Position numbers and translations under genes: made by a program | Shown here: positions 1 to 8,947 of the stretch, one piece after another | Layout: each line of letters begins with the position of its first letter | Position numbering within the stretch: the first letter of the stretch is position 1 | The notes under the pieces: model-generated | The model's database searches: none | What the model was told of the DNA's origin: nothing | Seen by the model: the letters and a program-made list of their open reading frames with translations, nothing else | Source: Thermoplasmata archaeon UBA61 | GTDB taxonomy: Archaea > Thermoplasmatota > Thermoplasmata > Lutacidiplasmatales > UBA184 | Assembly: GCA_002503985.1 (NCBI GenBank) | Contig: DASW01000008.1 | Span: forward strand, 326,534 to 390,533 | Direction of reading: 5' to 3' | Length of the DNA stretch: 64,000 bases

Positions 1-2
1 CG

Positions 3-1367
3 AACGTTCGGTGGAACATGGTCGGGTCGGGCCCGTACTATCTCGCGAACGAGCCGTTCCAGCAGTCGGTGGGATACACGCTCAAGCAGAACCCCGATTA
101 TCTGGCTCCGACCGGATGTCCCTGGGCGCCGTACTGCTCGCCGCTTCCCGGGCCGACCCACTACGCGTCCACCGTCACGGTCGTCTATGAGGCGACCGAC
201 ACGGTCGGGATCGAACAGTATAAGGCCGGGCAGACCGACTTCGCGACGATCCTCGCGGGCGAGACCCCACAGATGCTCTCGCTGGTCCAGGAGGGCAAGA
301 TCGGCGCGTTCACAACTCCAACACTGACCGTCAACACCCTTGGGTTCACGTTGCAGTTCGACGTGGCGGCGGCCAAGGTCCTCGACCCGAACATCCTCAA
401 CATCCCGGGCGACTTCTTCAGCCACATCGGGCTGCGCGAGTTCCTGGCCAACGCGTTCCCGTACAATACCGTGGAGAACACGATCTTCACGACGGACGGG
501 ATCCAATACGGGATCAATTTCGGCGGCGTGATCCCGCACGGCATGGGCAACTACTACCCGACCAACATTAGCTGGCCGAGCGGAGACCCGGTCACGAATG
601 CCGGCGTGGCGGGAAGCGCGGCGTGGTGGTGGGCCCAGGCGACGAACTCCTCGAGCCCCTATTTCGACCCCGAGCTCGCGAGCTGCACGACGAGCTCGCC
701 GTGCCAGTTCCCGATCATCGGTCAGAGGGGATACACGACGCTGGACCAGCTGCTTCAGGACTACATGCCGTTCATCAGCTCCCTCTCGGGCGGGCGGCTG
801 GCGCCCAATACCTACGACCTCACGAACACCCAGGACTGGACCTACAGCACGTCGTCGCTTCCGGGCCAGTCGCCAATGCCGTTCTATCTGGCCAATTGGG
901 CGCCCGATTACCCGGACCCGACCGACTACGCGCTACCGTTCTACTATCCGAACGCGACGTACACCCTGAGCGGGTCGTTGGAGGAGTCCCTCAGCTTGCA
1001 GACCTGCAGCGGGGGTTCCGCGCCGAACGGCATGCCGAGCGACTCCGGCTCAATAGCCGCCGTGCTGTTCTGGGCGAATCTGCCCGAGATTCCGCAAGCC
1101 TGCCAAGGGAATGCCTATTCCGCCATGACGTACGGGCTGCAGTTCGCCGCGAGCATGCCGACCGGACCCGACCGCGTCCTCATGTACAACCTAGCCGAAC
1201 ACATCGCCAACTCGCTGGCCCTCTACGTGTACTTCGACCAAGGGAACGACGTCGTGACGTACGCGGCCTGGATCAATCCGACGACCATCAATACCAACCC
1301 GATGAGCGGTGCGATCGGCGCTAACACGTACTTCCTCTACACCGGGAACGGGGTGCTGAGCAGCTGA
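3..1367 (+). CDS. ABC transporter substrate-binding protein, family 5 (5' partial)
   Basis: This is the C-terminal part of an extracellular solute-binding protein of the oligopeptide/dipeptide family (SBP family 5), which delivers peptides or other small ligands to an ABC importer at the outer face of the membrane. The reading frame is open from the first bases of the window, so the signal sequence and N-terminal lobe lie outside it. The visible part starts near a VGSGPYYL segment typical of the family, and residues around 885-960 bp read WAPDYPDPTDYALPFY, a conserved hinge-region signature. Many Asn-X-Ser/Thr sites suit an exported archaeal protein. No permease genes follow in the window. 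Family assignment is confident; the substrate is unknown. Confidence 0.85.
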   Translation, partial: NVRWNMVGSGPYYLANEPFQQSVGYTLKQNPDYLAPTGCPWAPYCSPLPGPTHYASTVTVVYEATDTVGIEQYKAGQTDFATILAGETPQMLSLVQEGKIGAFTTPTLTVNTLGFTLQFDVAAAKVLDPNILNIPGDFFSHIGLREFLANAFPYNTVENTIFTTDGIQYGINFGGVIPHGMGNYYPTNISWPSGDPVTNAGVAGSAAWWWAQATNSSSPYFDPELASCTTSSPCQFPIIGQRGYTTLDQLLQDYMPFISSLSGGRLAPNTYDLTNTQDWTYSTSSLPGQSPMPFYLANWAPDYPDPTDYALPFYYPNATYTLSGSLEESLSLQTCSGGSAPNGMPSDSGSIAAVLFWANLPEIPQACQGNAYSAMTYGLQFAASMPTGPDRVLMYNLAEHIANSLALYVYFDQGNDVVTYAAWINPTTINTNPMSGAIGANTYFLYTGNGVLSS

Positions 1368-1526
1368 GGGCCGAACGGAAGGAAGTGACCCGAACGATTC
1401 GCCGGCCGGTCCGGTCGTTCCGGACGCCGGATACGGGCCGGGGGACCTCCGCGAGCTCGTACGTTCGCGAGGGGAACGAACGGTCGACCGACCGCGACCC
1501 CTCGGGTCCTGGCTGAAGGGGGCCCT

Positions 1527-3302
1527 ATGGAAATCTCGTACACCGTTCGGGCGGTCACCCCTTGCGAACACCGGGCTCGGTTCTCGATCGACCTCGACGG
1601 GGTCTCCTCCCCTACCCTCGACCTCGTTCTACCCTCCTGGATGCCCGGGTTCTATGTGATCTCCAACTTCAGCCGAGGGGTCCGCGACCTCAGCGCACGG
1701 CGGGAGCCGGACGTAGCTTTGCTGTCGACCGAACGCGTCGGTAAGGCCCGGTGGCATATCTCGACCGGAGGTGCGGCCCGGGTCCACGTCGAGTACACGG
1801 TCTACGGCCATCAGCTTGTGGTCGACGGATTCGACCTCACTCCCCAGCATATGTTCCTCAATCCGGGAGTCTGTCTTCCGTATGTCGAGGGTCACCTTTC
1901 GGACCCCGCGACTGTAGCTCTCGATGTTCCCGCCGACTGGGCGGTCGTCACCGAGCTCGAAGAGGTCCGTCGCGCTCCACCGCGGTACCGTGCACGGAGC
2001 TACGACGAACTGGTGGATTCCCCCATCGATGCTGGTCGGCCGGTCGTGCTCACGGTTCGTCCAGTGGGGATTCCGCACCGCATCTCCCTCTGCGGGGAGG
2101 GCGGAAACTACGACACCCGCGCCCTCGAGGAGGACATTTCCAAGATCGTGGAGGCGACGGTCGCCCTTGTCGGGGACTCACCCCCGATTCCCCGATTCAC
2201 GTTCTTCTTTCACCTGACGAGCGGCCCGGAGGATGGTCTCGAACACGCCTTCTCGACGTCGATCGTCACGGACCGGAATTGCTTCCGGCCAGCGGAGTCC
2301 TATCGGGCCTTCCTGTACCTCACGACCCACGAGTACCTCCACCTCTACAACGTGAAGCGGATCCGTCCGAAGGTCCTCGGGCCGTTCGATTACACCCGGG
2401 AGAACTACACGCGGCTTCTCTGGTGGATGGAGGGAGCGACCCGCTACTTCACCTACCTCGTCCTTCGGCGGGCTGGCTTGTTTACGGCGGAGCAGTTCCT
2501 GGAGCAGCGCGCGAAGACGATCAAGGAGTACCTCGAGACCCCCGGCCGCAACCGGGTCTCGCTCGAGGAATCCTCCATCCTCGCCTGGATCGAGTACGAA
2601 CAGCCGTTCGAAGACACCCCGAACCAGTCGGTCTCCTACTACCCGAAGGGCGACCTCGTCTCGATGTGCCTCGACCTCGAGATCCGGCACCAGAGCGAGA
2701 CCTGCTCGTCGCTCGAGAGCGTGCTGCGCCTCCTCTGGAACGAGTACGGCAAGGTCGGTCGCGGACTCGAAGAGGACGAGCTCCTCCCGGTCGTGAACCG
2801 GGCCACGGGACTCGACCTCCATTCGTTCTTCGACCGGCATGTCCGGGGCACGGAGGAGCTCGACCTGGAGGCATTCGCTCGGCACGCCGGTCTCGTCCTC
2901 GCACCGAAGCCTACGCGACTCGACGAAAAGGACGAGCCCGAGCCGGGGGACCTAGGCATCGCTGTCGAGGACGCCGGAGGTCTCGCTCGGGTCCGTTATT
3001 CCTTCGCGGGGCGGCCCGGACACGCCGCAGGTCTGACGCCGGGAGACGAGATCATCGCGATCAACGATGGAAAGGTCACCTACGCGAACCTCGACAAGAC
3101 GCTCGAGAAGTGCCCGGCCGGTACGCTCCTCGACCTCACGGTCTTCCGAAGGGGGTACCTCCATCGGGTCTCGCTCGTCACCGGGACCCTTCCTCCCCGG
3201 AAGTACGCGTTCACTCCTATGGACGGTCCCTCCGAGCTTGCTAGGAAGGTCTACGAGAGCTGGGTCGGGACGAGGTGGGGACCGCGTCCGACCCCATCAT
3301 AG
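1527..3302 (+). CDS. M61 family metallopeptidase (glycyl aminopeptidase-like) with PDZ domain
   Basis: The 591-residue product matches M61 aminopeptidases: an N-terminal beta domain, a gluzincin catalytic domain and a C-terminal PDZ domain. The zinc motif HEYLH is at residues 268-272 and is followed by NVKRIRP, the M61 signature. The PDZ-like part (about residues 475-560) includes the LTPGDEIIAINDGK stretch. No signal peptide is evident at the N-terminus (MEISYTVRAVTP), which suggests a cytosolic enzyme. The ATG at 1527 is preceded by a purine-rich GAAGGGGG that can serve as a ribosome binding site. The 159 bp upstream carries no gene. Members prefer substrates with N-terminal glycine; activity here is inferred from family membership. 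Confidence 0.9.
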   Translation: MEISYTVRAVTPCEHRARFSIDLDGVSSPTLDLVLPSWMPGFYVISNFSRGVRDLSARREPDVALLSTERVGKARWHISTGGAARVHVEYTVYGHQLVVDGFDLTPQHMFLNPGVCLPYVEGHLSDPATVALDVPADWAVVTELEEVRRAPPRYRARSYDELVDSPIDAGRPVVLTVRPVGIPHRISLCGEGGNYDTRALEEDISKIVEATVALVGDSPPIPRFTFFFHLTSGPEDGLEHAFSTSIVTDRNCFRPAESYRAFLYLTTHEYLHLYNVKRIRPKVLGPFDYTRENYTRLLWWMEGATRYFTYLVLRRAGLFTAEQFLEQRAKTIKEYLETPGRNRVSLEESSILAWIEYEQPFEDTPNQSVSYYPKGDLVSMCLDLEIRHQSETCSSLESVLRLLWNEYGKVGRGLEEDELLPVVNRATGLDLHSFFDRHVRGTEELDLEAFARHAGLVLAPKPTRLDEKDEPEPGDLGIAVEDAGGLARVRYSFAGRPGHAAGLTPGDEIIAINDGKVTYANLDKTLEKCPAGTLLDLTVFRRGYLHRVSLVTGTLPPRKYAFTPMDGPSELARKVYESWVGTRWGPRPTPS

Positions 3303-3470
3303 AATTCTTCTGGGTCCGCGACGCGAAAGGAGCTCGAATCACACGGGTTCGTCCTTACACCGGGTAGCTACGTCGGAACGGAAGAGGCCGAAGACGATGG
3401 GAAGCCGTTCTGGTGCCTCCCGGTGGGAAGGCCTCCCCTGACTGACGGTTCGAGCGAGGATACGATATAA
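3303..3470 (+). pseudogene. relic of a type I restriction-modification methyltransferase (HsdM) C-terminus
   Basis: Directly after the stop codon of the M61 gene, in the same frame, about 55 sense codons run to TAA at 3468. They contain HGFVLTPGSYVG followed by EEAEDDGKPF, which closely resembles the extreme C-terminus of HsdM proteins (known pattern: HGYVLTPGRYVG, then an acidic stretch and GEPF). There is no start codon and no methyltransferase catalytic region, so this is a decayed 3' end rather than a gene. It implies a former type I restriction locus here, replaced or deleted. The recognition is from memory of the family pattern and needs a homology search. Confidence 0.55.
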
Positions 3471-3479
3471 CGGCGGTTC

Positions 3480-3761
3480 GTGACGGTCTACGTCGAATCA
3501 TCGGGAGGAATCATCTTGATCGGTAAACTCGCAGAATGTCCGACCTGTCACAAGACCATGGAACCCGGCTACCTCTGGGGGCTCCGGGGCCTAAGGTGGA
3601 CACCGGCGCGGCAGGGCAAGCAGGGGTGGGAATTCTCGAACTGGGTTAGTAACGAGCCGGTGAACCGCGAGTGGAAGCTCCCGCTCTGCAACCGTTGCCT
3701 CGGCTGCGGAATCTACTGGTTCACAAAGAGCGAGGACTCGAGCACGGTACCTTTGCCTTAG
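3480..3761 (+). CDS. small zinc-ribbon protein (DUF6487-like)
   Basis: This 93-residue protein has two CxxC knuckles, CPTC near residue 21 and CNRC near residue 71 (followed by LGCG), so it probably binds one zinc ion. The arrangement CPTCHKTMEPGYLWG resembles small DUF6487-type proteins, for which no function is established. The start is a GTG at 3480; a TTG at about residue 12 is an alternative. A TATA-like GATATAA lies only about 14 bp upstream, too close to be a normal promoter. It sits in a short accessory patch between an hsdM relic and another small hypothetical gene. Confidence 0.6.
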   Translation: MTVYVESSGGIILIGKLAECPTCHKTMEPGYLWGLRGLRWTPARQGKQGWEFSNWVSNEPVNREWKLPLCNRCLGCGIYWFTKSEDSSTVPLP

Positions 3762-3838
3762 AGCTCGATTGGGAACCCGGACGAGGCTTTCGCGCGTCGA
3801 ACTCGGCACGAGACCCACCATCGTGACGAAAAGAACAC

Positions 3839-4072
3839 CTATACCCTGAGCTCGTCCTTCTCCGCGGGCTTCCGAGTAGGGGGTCGCGCGCCAGCCGACC
3901 GCCCCCGTTCGCGGTCGGGTTCGGGCTTCGCTACCCAGGTCACGCTCTCGCGCGGGAACTCCAAGGCGGCGTATTCGGCGATCGGACCCTTCCGGTGGCG
4001 GTAGTGTCCCACGAGATGTCTCACATCGGGCGCCCTCGGGATTCGCCGAACTTCCCATTCGTACTCGGTCAT
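3839..4072 (-). CDS. hypothetical small protein
   Basis: The 77-residue product is not recognised. It starts MTEYEWEVRRIPRAPDVRH and ends in a basic, low-complexity tail. Support for a real gene is the promoter: an AT-rich TATTTATTTA box (minus strand, 4096-4105) is centred 28 bp upstream of the ATG in otherwise GC-rich DNA, the spacing expected for a leaderless archaeal transcript. A longer frame starting at 4091 overlaps it but has a less natural amino-acid composition and begins inside the promoter region. Confidence 0.5.
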   Translation of the reverse strand: MTEYEWEVRRIPRAPDVRHLVGHYRHRKGPIAEYAALEFPRESVTWVAKPEPDRERGRSAGARPPTRKPAEKDELRV

Positions 4073-4095
4073 GGCAACATACGTAATTCATGCAG

Positions 4096-4105
4096 TAAAT
4101 AAATA
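4096..4105 (-). promoter_or_regulatory. TATA box for the 4072 gene
   Basis: TATTTATTTA on the minus strand, centred 28 bp from the ATG at 4072, inside an unusually AT-rich patch (4073-4135). The remaining sequence to 4329 shows no gene on either strand that I can support. Confidence 0.5.
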
Positions 4106-4329
4106 GCTATCGCCTTAATGCTATAGATATGCACGGACGCGGGGTCTCGCCGGCCGAGATCGAGCGCCCACCCTTCTCCGACCGCCTTCCGCGGAGCGCG
4201 ACGGGTCGGACCACCTCCAGCTTCGCTCGAGGGCCGGAAGATGGGTTTCGGCCGGGCTCAAGGGGACGGGGCAGGAGTCCCGCCCAAGCCTTTTAGCTGA
4301 GGAACCGGTCGCTCGCCGTCCACAAGACC

Positions 4330-6246
4330 ATGCCGGACCCAACCTCGATACGCGTTCGCTTTCCCGATGGGAAGGAGGAATCGGTCCCCGGGGGGACTGC
4401 CGCGAGGGATGCCCTGGGTCGATGGGACCCGGAACAGCTCAAGAACGCGATCGCCGCGTCATGGAACGGCGTCCCAGTGGACCTGGCGTCCCGGCTCACC
4501 TCGGACGGCACCCTTGCCCCCCTCACGTTCGAGGACCGTGCCGGTCGCGACATCCTCCAGCATTCGTCGGCCCATCTTGTCGCGAAGGGCCTGCTGGAGA
4601 CGATCCCCGACGCTCGCCCCACGCACGGCCCGCCGACCGACGAGGGGTTCTACTACGACTTCGACGTGAGGCCGCTCACTCCCGCGGACCTCGACTCGGT
4701 CCGAGCCGCGATGGACCGGTCCATCCGAGCCAAAGAGCCGTTCGTTCGACGCGAGCTCTCTCGGCAGGAAGCTGAGAAGTTCTTTTCCGGAAACCCGCAC
4801 AAGCTCCGGTACATCTCCGAGGTCCCCGAGGGCGAGACGGTGTCGGTCTACGACACCGGGACCTTCACCGACCTTTGCCGGGGCCCGCACGTCCCCTCCA
4901 CCGCTTGGCTTGAGGGCGTTCACATCCTCGGCTTCTCGGCCATCGGGCAGGAGGACCCCGCGATTCCCCCTCTCCAGCGAATTCGGGGGGTCGGCTTCCC
5001 CACCCGAACCGAGCTCGACGCCTACCTCAAGATGAGGAAAGAGGCCGAGGCACGTGACCACCGGACGCTGGGCGCGAAGCTGGAACTCTTCACGTTCATC
5101 GAAGAGGCTCCGGGGTTCCCGATCTGGCTTCCCAACGGGATGGTCGTCGTCCACGAGCTCGAGAAGTTCGTGCGGGAACACCTCGCTGCGGCCGGCTACG
5201 TCGAGATCCGGACGCCCCTCCTCTTTCCCCAGTCCGTCTACGAGACGAGCGGTCATTGGGACCACTACCGTGCGGACATGTTCCTGACTGAGCTCGAGGG
5301 TCGGACCTTCGGCTGGAAGCCGATGAACTGCCCGGGCTCGATGCTGATGTTCCGGTCCCGCGCTCGGAGCTATCGCGAGCTCCCCATGCGCCTAGCGGAG
5401 TTCGCTCCGCTCCATCGATACGAAGCGAGCGGGACCCTCCACGGGCTCACCCGCGTCCGCGAGTTCGTCCAGGACGACGCTCACATCTTCGTGACCGAGG
5501 AACAGGTCGAGCCCGAGGTCCGGACGCTCCTCGCCTGGATCGAGAAGGCGTTCTCCACGTTCCGGCTCAGCTGGAACGTCGAGCTCTCGACCCGTCCTGC
5601 CAAGTTCCTCGGTGAAGCAGAGCTGTGGGACCGCGCCGAAGCGACGCTCGAACGGGTCCTCAAGGCGAGCGGGGTCAAGTACCGGATCTCGCCGGGGGAA
5701 GGTTCCTTCTATGCGCCGAAGATCGACATCCACGTCCGCGACAGCCTCGGTCGGCCGTGGCAGACGGGAACGATTCAGGTCGACTATCAGATGCCGCTCC
5801 GTTTCGGTCTCGCGTACCAAGGGCCGGACGGCCAGCTCCATACGCCGGTGGTGGTCCATCGGACCATCCTCGGTACTTGGGAGCGGTTCCTCGGAGTCCT
5901 GCTCGAGCACACCGCGGGCCGGCTACCCCCTTGGCTCGCTCCCATGCAGGTCCGCGTCCTTCCGGTCACTGACCGGAATGCGCCTGCCGCCGTCGGGCTC
6001 GTGGAAGAACTGCGCTCCCAGGGGCTGCGCGCGGAGGCCGCGGGGACGGAAGAGTCTCTCTCGAAGCGCGTCCGGAGCGCGGAGGTCGAGCGCGTTCCCT
6101 ACGTCGTCGTCCTGGGCGACAAGGAAGTGGCGGAGGGGACCGTGGCGCTGCGCGTCCGCGGTTCCAAGGAGAACCGACCGTTCTCGCGCCCCGAGTTCCT
6201 CGTCTACGTCTCCGAGCGGGTCCGAACCCGGTCGTTCGACCCGTAG
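4330..6246 (+). CDS. thrS: threonyl-tRNA synthetase
   Basis: The 638-residue enzyme charges tRNA-Thr and has the bacterial/eukaryotic domain order: N-terminal TGS domain (about 1-65), second-additional editing domain (about 66-225) with HSSAH and CRGPH zinc/editing motifs, class II catalytic core (about 245-535) with a motif 2 region near RYEASGTLHGLTRVREF, and the C-terminal anticodon-binding domain. Many archaea instead use a ThrRS with an archaea-specific editing domain, so this bacterial-type enzyme may descend from transfer (inference). The ATG lies about 35 bp after a weak CTTTTAG TATA-like element. A tRNA-Thr(UGU) gene is present at about 41.1 kb. Confidence 0.95.
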   Translation: MPDPTSIRVRFPDGKEESVPGGTAARDALGRWDPEQLKNAIAASWNGVPVDLASRLTSDGTLAPLTFEDRAGRDILQHSSAHLVAKGLLETIPDARPTHGPPTDEGFYYDFDVRPLTPADLDSVRAAMDRSIRAKEPFVRRELSRQEAEKFFSGNPHKLRYISEVPEGETVSVYDTGTFTDLCRGPHVPSTAWLEGVHILGFSAIGQEDPAIPPLQRIRGVGFPTRTELDAYLKMRKEAEARDHRTLGAKLELFTFIEEAPGFPIWLPNGMVVVHELEKFVREHLAAAGYVEIRTPLLFPQSVYETSGHWDHYRADMFLTELEGRTFGWKPMNCPGSMLMFRSRARSYRELPMRLAEFAPLHRYEASGTLHGLTRVREFVQDDAHIFVTEEQVEPEVRTLLAWIEKAFSTFRLSWNVELSTRPAKFLGEAELWDRAEATLERVLKASGVKYRISPGEGSFYAPKIDIHVRDSLGRPWQTGTIQVDYQMPLRFGLAYQGPDGQLHTPVVVHRTILGTWERFLGVLLEHTAGRLPPWLAPMQVRVLPVTDRNAPAAVGLVEELRSQGLRAEAAGTEESLSKRVRSAEVERVPYVVVLGDKEVAEGTVALRVRGSKENRPFSRPEFLVYVSERVRTRSFDP

Positions 6247-6257
6247 GCTAGGTAGGC

Positions 6258-6455
6258 CTACGGCGAATGCGAGCGCCGCGACCGCCGGGCCTCGACGCGA
6301 GCGTCCAGGAACATCGTGTCGACCTCGGCTGAACCGAGCTGGTGCTCGGAGCGCAGGTGCTCGCGCATATGCGCGAGGTCGACGTGAACACCACAGACCT
6401 TGCACGGCACACGGGAGCGTCGCATGTCCGAATCCCGGGAGCCCACGGACTGCAT
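6258..6455 (-). CDS. small C2H2 zinc-finger protein
   Basis: A 65-residue protein with a single classical finger, CKVCGVHVDLAHMREHLRSEH (Cys-x2-Cys, then His-x4-His), followed by a short arginine-rich tail. Such one-finger proteins are common in archaea and may bind nucleic acid or protein; no partner is apparent. The first ATG at 6455 is favoured over the internal one at 6425 because a CTTTATCC box on the minus strand (6478-6485) is centred 26 bp upstream, giving a leaderless transcript. It converges with thrS, ending 11 bp away. Confidence 0.65.
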   Translation of the reverse strand: MQSVGSRDSDMRRSRVPCKVCGVHVDLAHMREHLRSEHQLGSAEVDTMFLDARVEARRSRRSHSP

Positions 6456-6535
6456 CGGGTAGGCTACGCGAGGAGTAGGATAAAGACCCGCTCATCGGCC
6501 GCGGCCCCCGGCCGGTAGGCCGGCGGCCACCAAAG

Positions 6536-6543
6536 TTTATTTA
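6536..6543 (+). promoter_or_regulatory. TATA box of the pyrophosphatase gene
   Basis: TTTATTTA stands out in GC-rich sequence. A transcript starting about 25 bp downstream would begin near 6565, leaving a short leader with a GAGGG purine stretch before the ATG at 6583 and excluding the TTG at 6553. Confidence 0.6.
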
Positions 6544-6582
6544 CGTATCCCCTTGAGCCGGCTCGGATTTCGAGGGAAACCC

Positions 6583-8709
6583 ATGGATTTGTCAACCGGG
6601 CAACTCGAGCTACTGGTCCTGGTGGCCGCTCTCGTCGGTCTCGCGTACGCGGGATTGCAGACCGCGCTCGTCCTGCGCGAGGACGAAGGCAACGAACGCA
6701 TGCGCGAGATCGCGGCGGCGATCCGCGAGGGCGCCATCGCGTTCCTGCGTCGCGAGTACACGTTCGTGTTCGCCGTGGCCGCCGTGCTGGCGGTCGTCAT
6801 CGCCTTCGCCTTCGGGATCACCGGGGACGGGGCTCGCCTCGCGGTCGGGTTCATCTTCGGGGTCGGGGGCAGCGCGCTCGCCGGGGCGGTCGGGATGCTC
6901 GTCAGCATCCGGGCCAACGTCCGGACCGCCGCGCACGCCATGAAGGGTAACCTCGGAGCGACGATGCGCTACGCGTTCCGGGGCGGCAGCGTCACTGGGA
7001 TGTCGGTGGCAAGCCTCGCGCTCCTCGAGCTCGTCGGGTTCTACTGGGCCTTCGGCGGCAACGTCCTCGACATGGTCGGGGTCCTGTTCGGGGCCTCTCT
7101 CATGAGCCTCTTCGCGCGGGTCGGTGGCGGTATCTACACGAAGGGCGCCGACGTCGGGACGGACCTTGTCGGTAAGGTCGAAGCCGGGATCCCCGAGGAC
7201 GACCCGAGGAACCCGGGCGTCATCGCCGACAACGTGGGCGACAACGTCGGGGACTGCGCCGGCATGGCCGCCGACCTGTTCGAGACGTATGTCGTGACGG
7301 CCCTCGCCGCGATGCTCCTGGCCTATCTCATCGAGGGGATCCCCGGAGCCTCGCCGCTCGGCACGGTATTCCCGAACGCGGTTCTCTTCCCGCTCCTCGT
7401 CTGTGCGTGGGCGATCGTAGCGACGATCGTCGGGACGTTCTTCGTGCGGATGCGCACGGGCGGGTCGATCATGGGCGCCCTGTACCAGGGCCTTGCCGCC
7501 ACGACCGCGGTCGGTCTGGTGGGTCTCTACCTCCTAGACTACTACTTCATGGGCGGGAACATCGGGGTCTTCGTCGCGACGGCGGTCGGCCTCATCGTGA
7601 TGATACTGATCGTCCTGATCACCGACTACTACACGAGTTCCAAGTACCGGCCGGTCCACAAGATCGCGGAGGCCTCCCAGGCGGGCGGGGGCCCCACGGT
7701 CATCAGCGGGCTCTCGGTCGGGCTCGAGTCGGCGTGGATGCCGGCACTCGTGCTTGTTGGGGGAACGCTCCTCGCGTATGCCGCGGTGGGTTGGTACAAC
7801 GGGTTCTCCTCGAGCCACGGGCCGGACGCCTACTTCGGTCTCTACGGAATCGGACTCGCGGCCGCGAGCATGCTCTCGGTCACCGGGATGATCATCTCGA
7901 TCGATGCGTTCGGGCCGATCACCGACAACGCGGGAGGGATCGCTGAGATGGCGAAGCTTCCCGAGACCGCCCGCGCGATCACCGACCCACTGGACGCGGT
8001 CGGCAATACGACCAAGGCGATCACGAAGGGGTACGCCATCGGCTCGGCCGTCCTCGCCGCCCTCGCGCTGTTCGCGGCGTACACGTTCGCGGCCGCGAAG
8101 GACTGGGGCCAGCCGTGGGGCTCGTTTACGAGCCTGCTCACGCTCTCCACGCCCCTCGTTCTCGCCGGCCTGGTCATCGGAGCCGCGCTACCGTTCCTGT
8201 TCACCTCGTTCCTGATGAACGCGGTCGGGGTCGCGGCCGAGAAGATGGTGTTCGAGATCCGCCGGCAGTTCCGGGAGATCGCCGGGGTCCTGGCCGGGAC
8301 GGCGAAACCCGACTACGGGAAGTGCGTGGACATCGTCACGCTCACCGCACTCCAGCAGCTGGCCGTGCCGGCGCTCATCGCCGTCGTCACCCCGCTCGCC
8401 GTGGGGTTCCTGCTCGGACCGATTGCACTCGCGGGTCTCCTGCTGGGCACGATCATCTCCGGGTTCCCGCTCGCCCTCACGATGACCACCGGGGGAGCGG
8501 CCTGGGACAACGGCAAGAAGTACATCGAGAGCGGCCACTTCGGCGGGAAGGGCTCGGATGCCCACAAGGCGGCGATCGTCGGGGACACGGTCGGGGACGC
8601 GACCAAGGACACCGCGGGTCCGGCCATCAACCCGCTCATCAAGGTCGTGAACACGATATCGATCCTGTTCATCGCACTGATTGTAGCGCATTCGATCATC
8701 GGGATCTAA
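6583..8709 (+). CDS. hppA: membrane-bound proton-translocating pyrophosphatase, K+-independent type
   Basis: This 708-residue integral membrane enzyme (about 16 helices) couples pyrophosphate hydrolysis to ion pumping. The pyrophosphate/Mg-binding signatures are intact: DVGTDLVGKVE, then ADNVGDNVGDCAGMAADLFE, TDNAGGIAEMA and, near the end, GDTVGDATKDTAGPA. The GNTTKA motif carries lysine where potassium-dependent enzymes have alanine, which marks the K+-independent, normally proton-pumping class. ATG 6583 is chosen from the promoter position. Its role would be energy conservation from biosynthetic pyrophosphate. It stands alone as a single-gene unit. Confidence 0.95.
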   Translation: MDLSTGQLELLVLVAALVGLAYAGLQTALVLREDEGNERMREIAAAIREGAIAFLRREYTFVFAVAAVLAVVIAFAFGITGDGARLAVGFIFGVGGSALAGAVGMLVSIRANVRTAAHAMKGNLGATMRYAFRGGSVTGMSVASLALLELVGFYWAFGGNVLDMVGVLFGASLMSLFARVGGGIYTKGADVGTDLVGKVEAGIPEDDPRNPGVIADNVGDNVGDCAGMAADLFETYVVTALAAMLLAYLIEGIPGASPLGTVFPNAVLFPLLVCAWAIVATIVGTFFVRMRTGGSIMGALYQGLAATTAVGLVGLYLLDYYFMGGNIGVFVATAVGLIVMILIVLITDYYTSSKYRPVHKIAEASQAGGGPTVISGLSVGLESAWMPALVLVGGTLLAYAAVGWYNGFSSSHGPDAYFGLYGIGLAAASMLSVTGMIISIDAFGPITDNAGGIAEMAKLPETARAITDPLDAVGNTTKAITKGYAIGSAVLAALALFAAYTFAAAKDWGQPWGSFTSLLTLSTPLVLAGLVIGAALPFLFTSFLMNAVGVAAEKMVFEIRRQFREIAGVLAGTAKPDYGKCVDIVTLTALQQLAVPALIAVVTPLAVGFLLGPIALAGLLLGTIISGFPLALTMTTGGAAWDNGKKYIESGHFGGKGSDAHKAAIVGDTVGDATKDTAGPAINPLIKVVNTISILFIALIVAHSIIGI

Positions 8710-8782
8710 CGTCATCCCGAGGCCGCCGCCTCAAACCGCGGGGTTGATAAACCGGGCCGTGCTCATCGTGGCCGGGCAGACC

Positions 8783-8824
8783 ATGTGCGACACGTGCGGC
8801 TGCAAGACGAAGAAGAAGCCGTAG
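8783..8824 (+). CDS. candidate 13-residue Cys-rich peptide MCDTCGCKTKKKP
   Basis: A tiny frame encodes MCDTCGCKTKKKP, a CxxCxC metal-binding pattern with a lysine-rich tail. A TTGATAAA box at 8743-8750 is centred about 36 bp upstream of the ATG, a plausible promoter distance; an in-frame GTG at 8759 would add eight residues. It is too short for homology-free gene calling, and the evidence is only the motif, the promoter-like element and its isolated position after hppA. Confidence 0.35.
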   Translation: MCDTCGCKTKKKP

Positions 8825-8947
8825 GCCGCCGTCGCGTTCGAGAGCGTTCTCGATCGCGGAGGAGCCGGAGCGCGCTCCGCTTCCTCGGACGGCTGTCGAA
8901 CTTAGCGGAGCGGATGGGCGGGTAGGGCTAGCCCTACGGGGCGCCCT

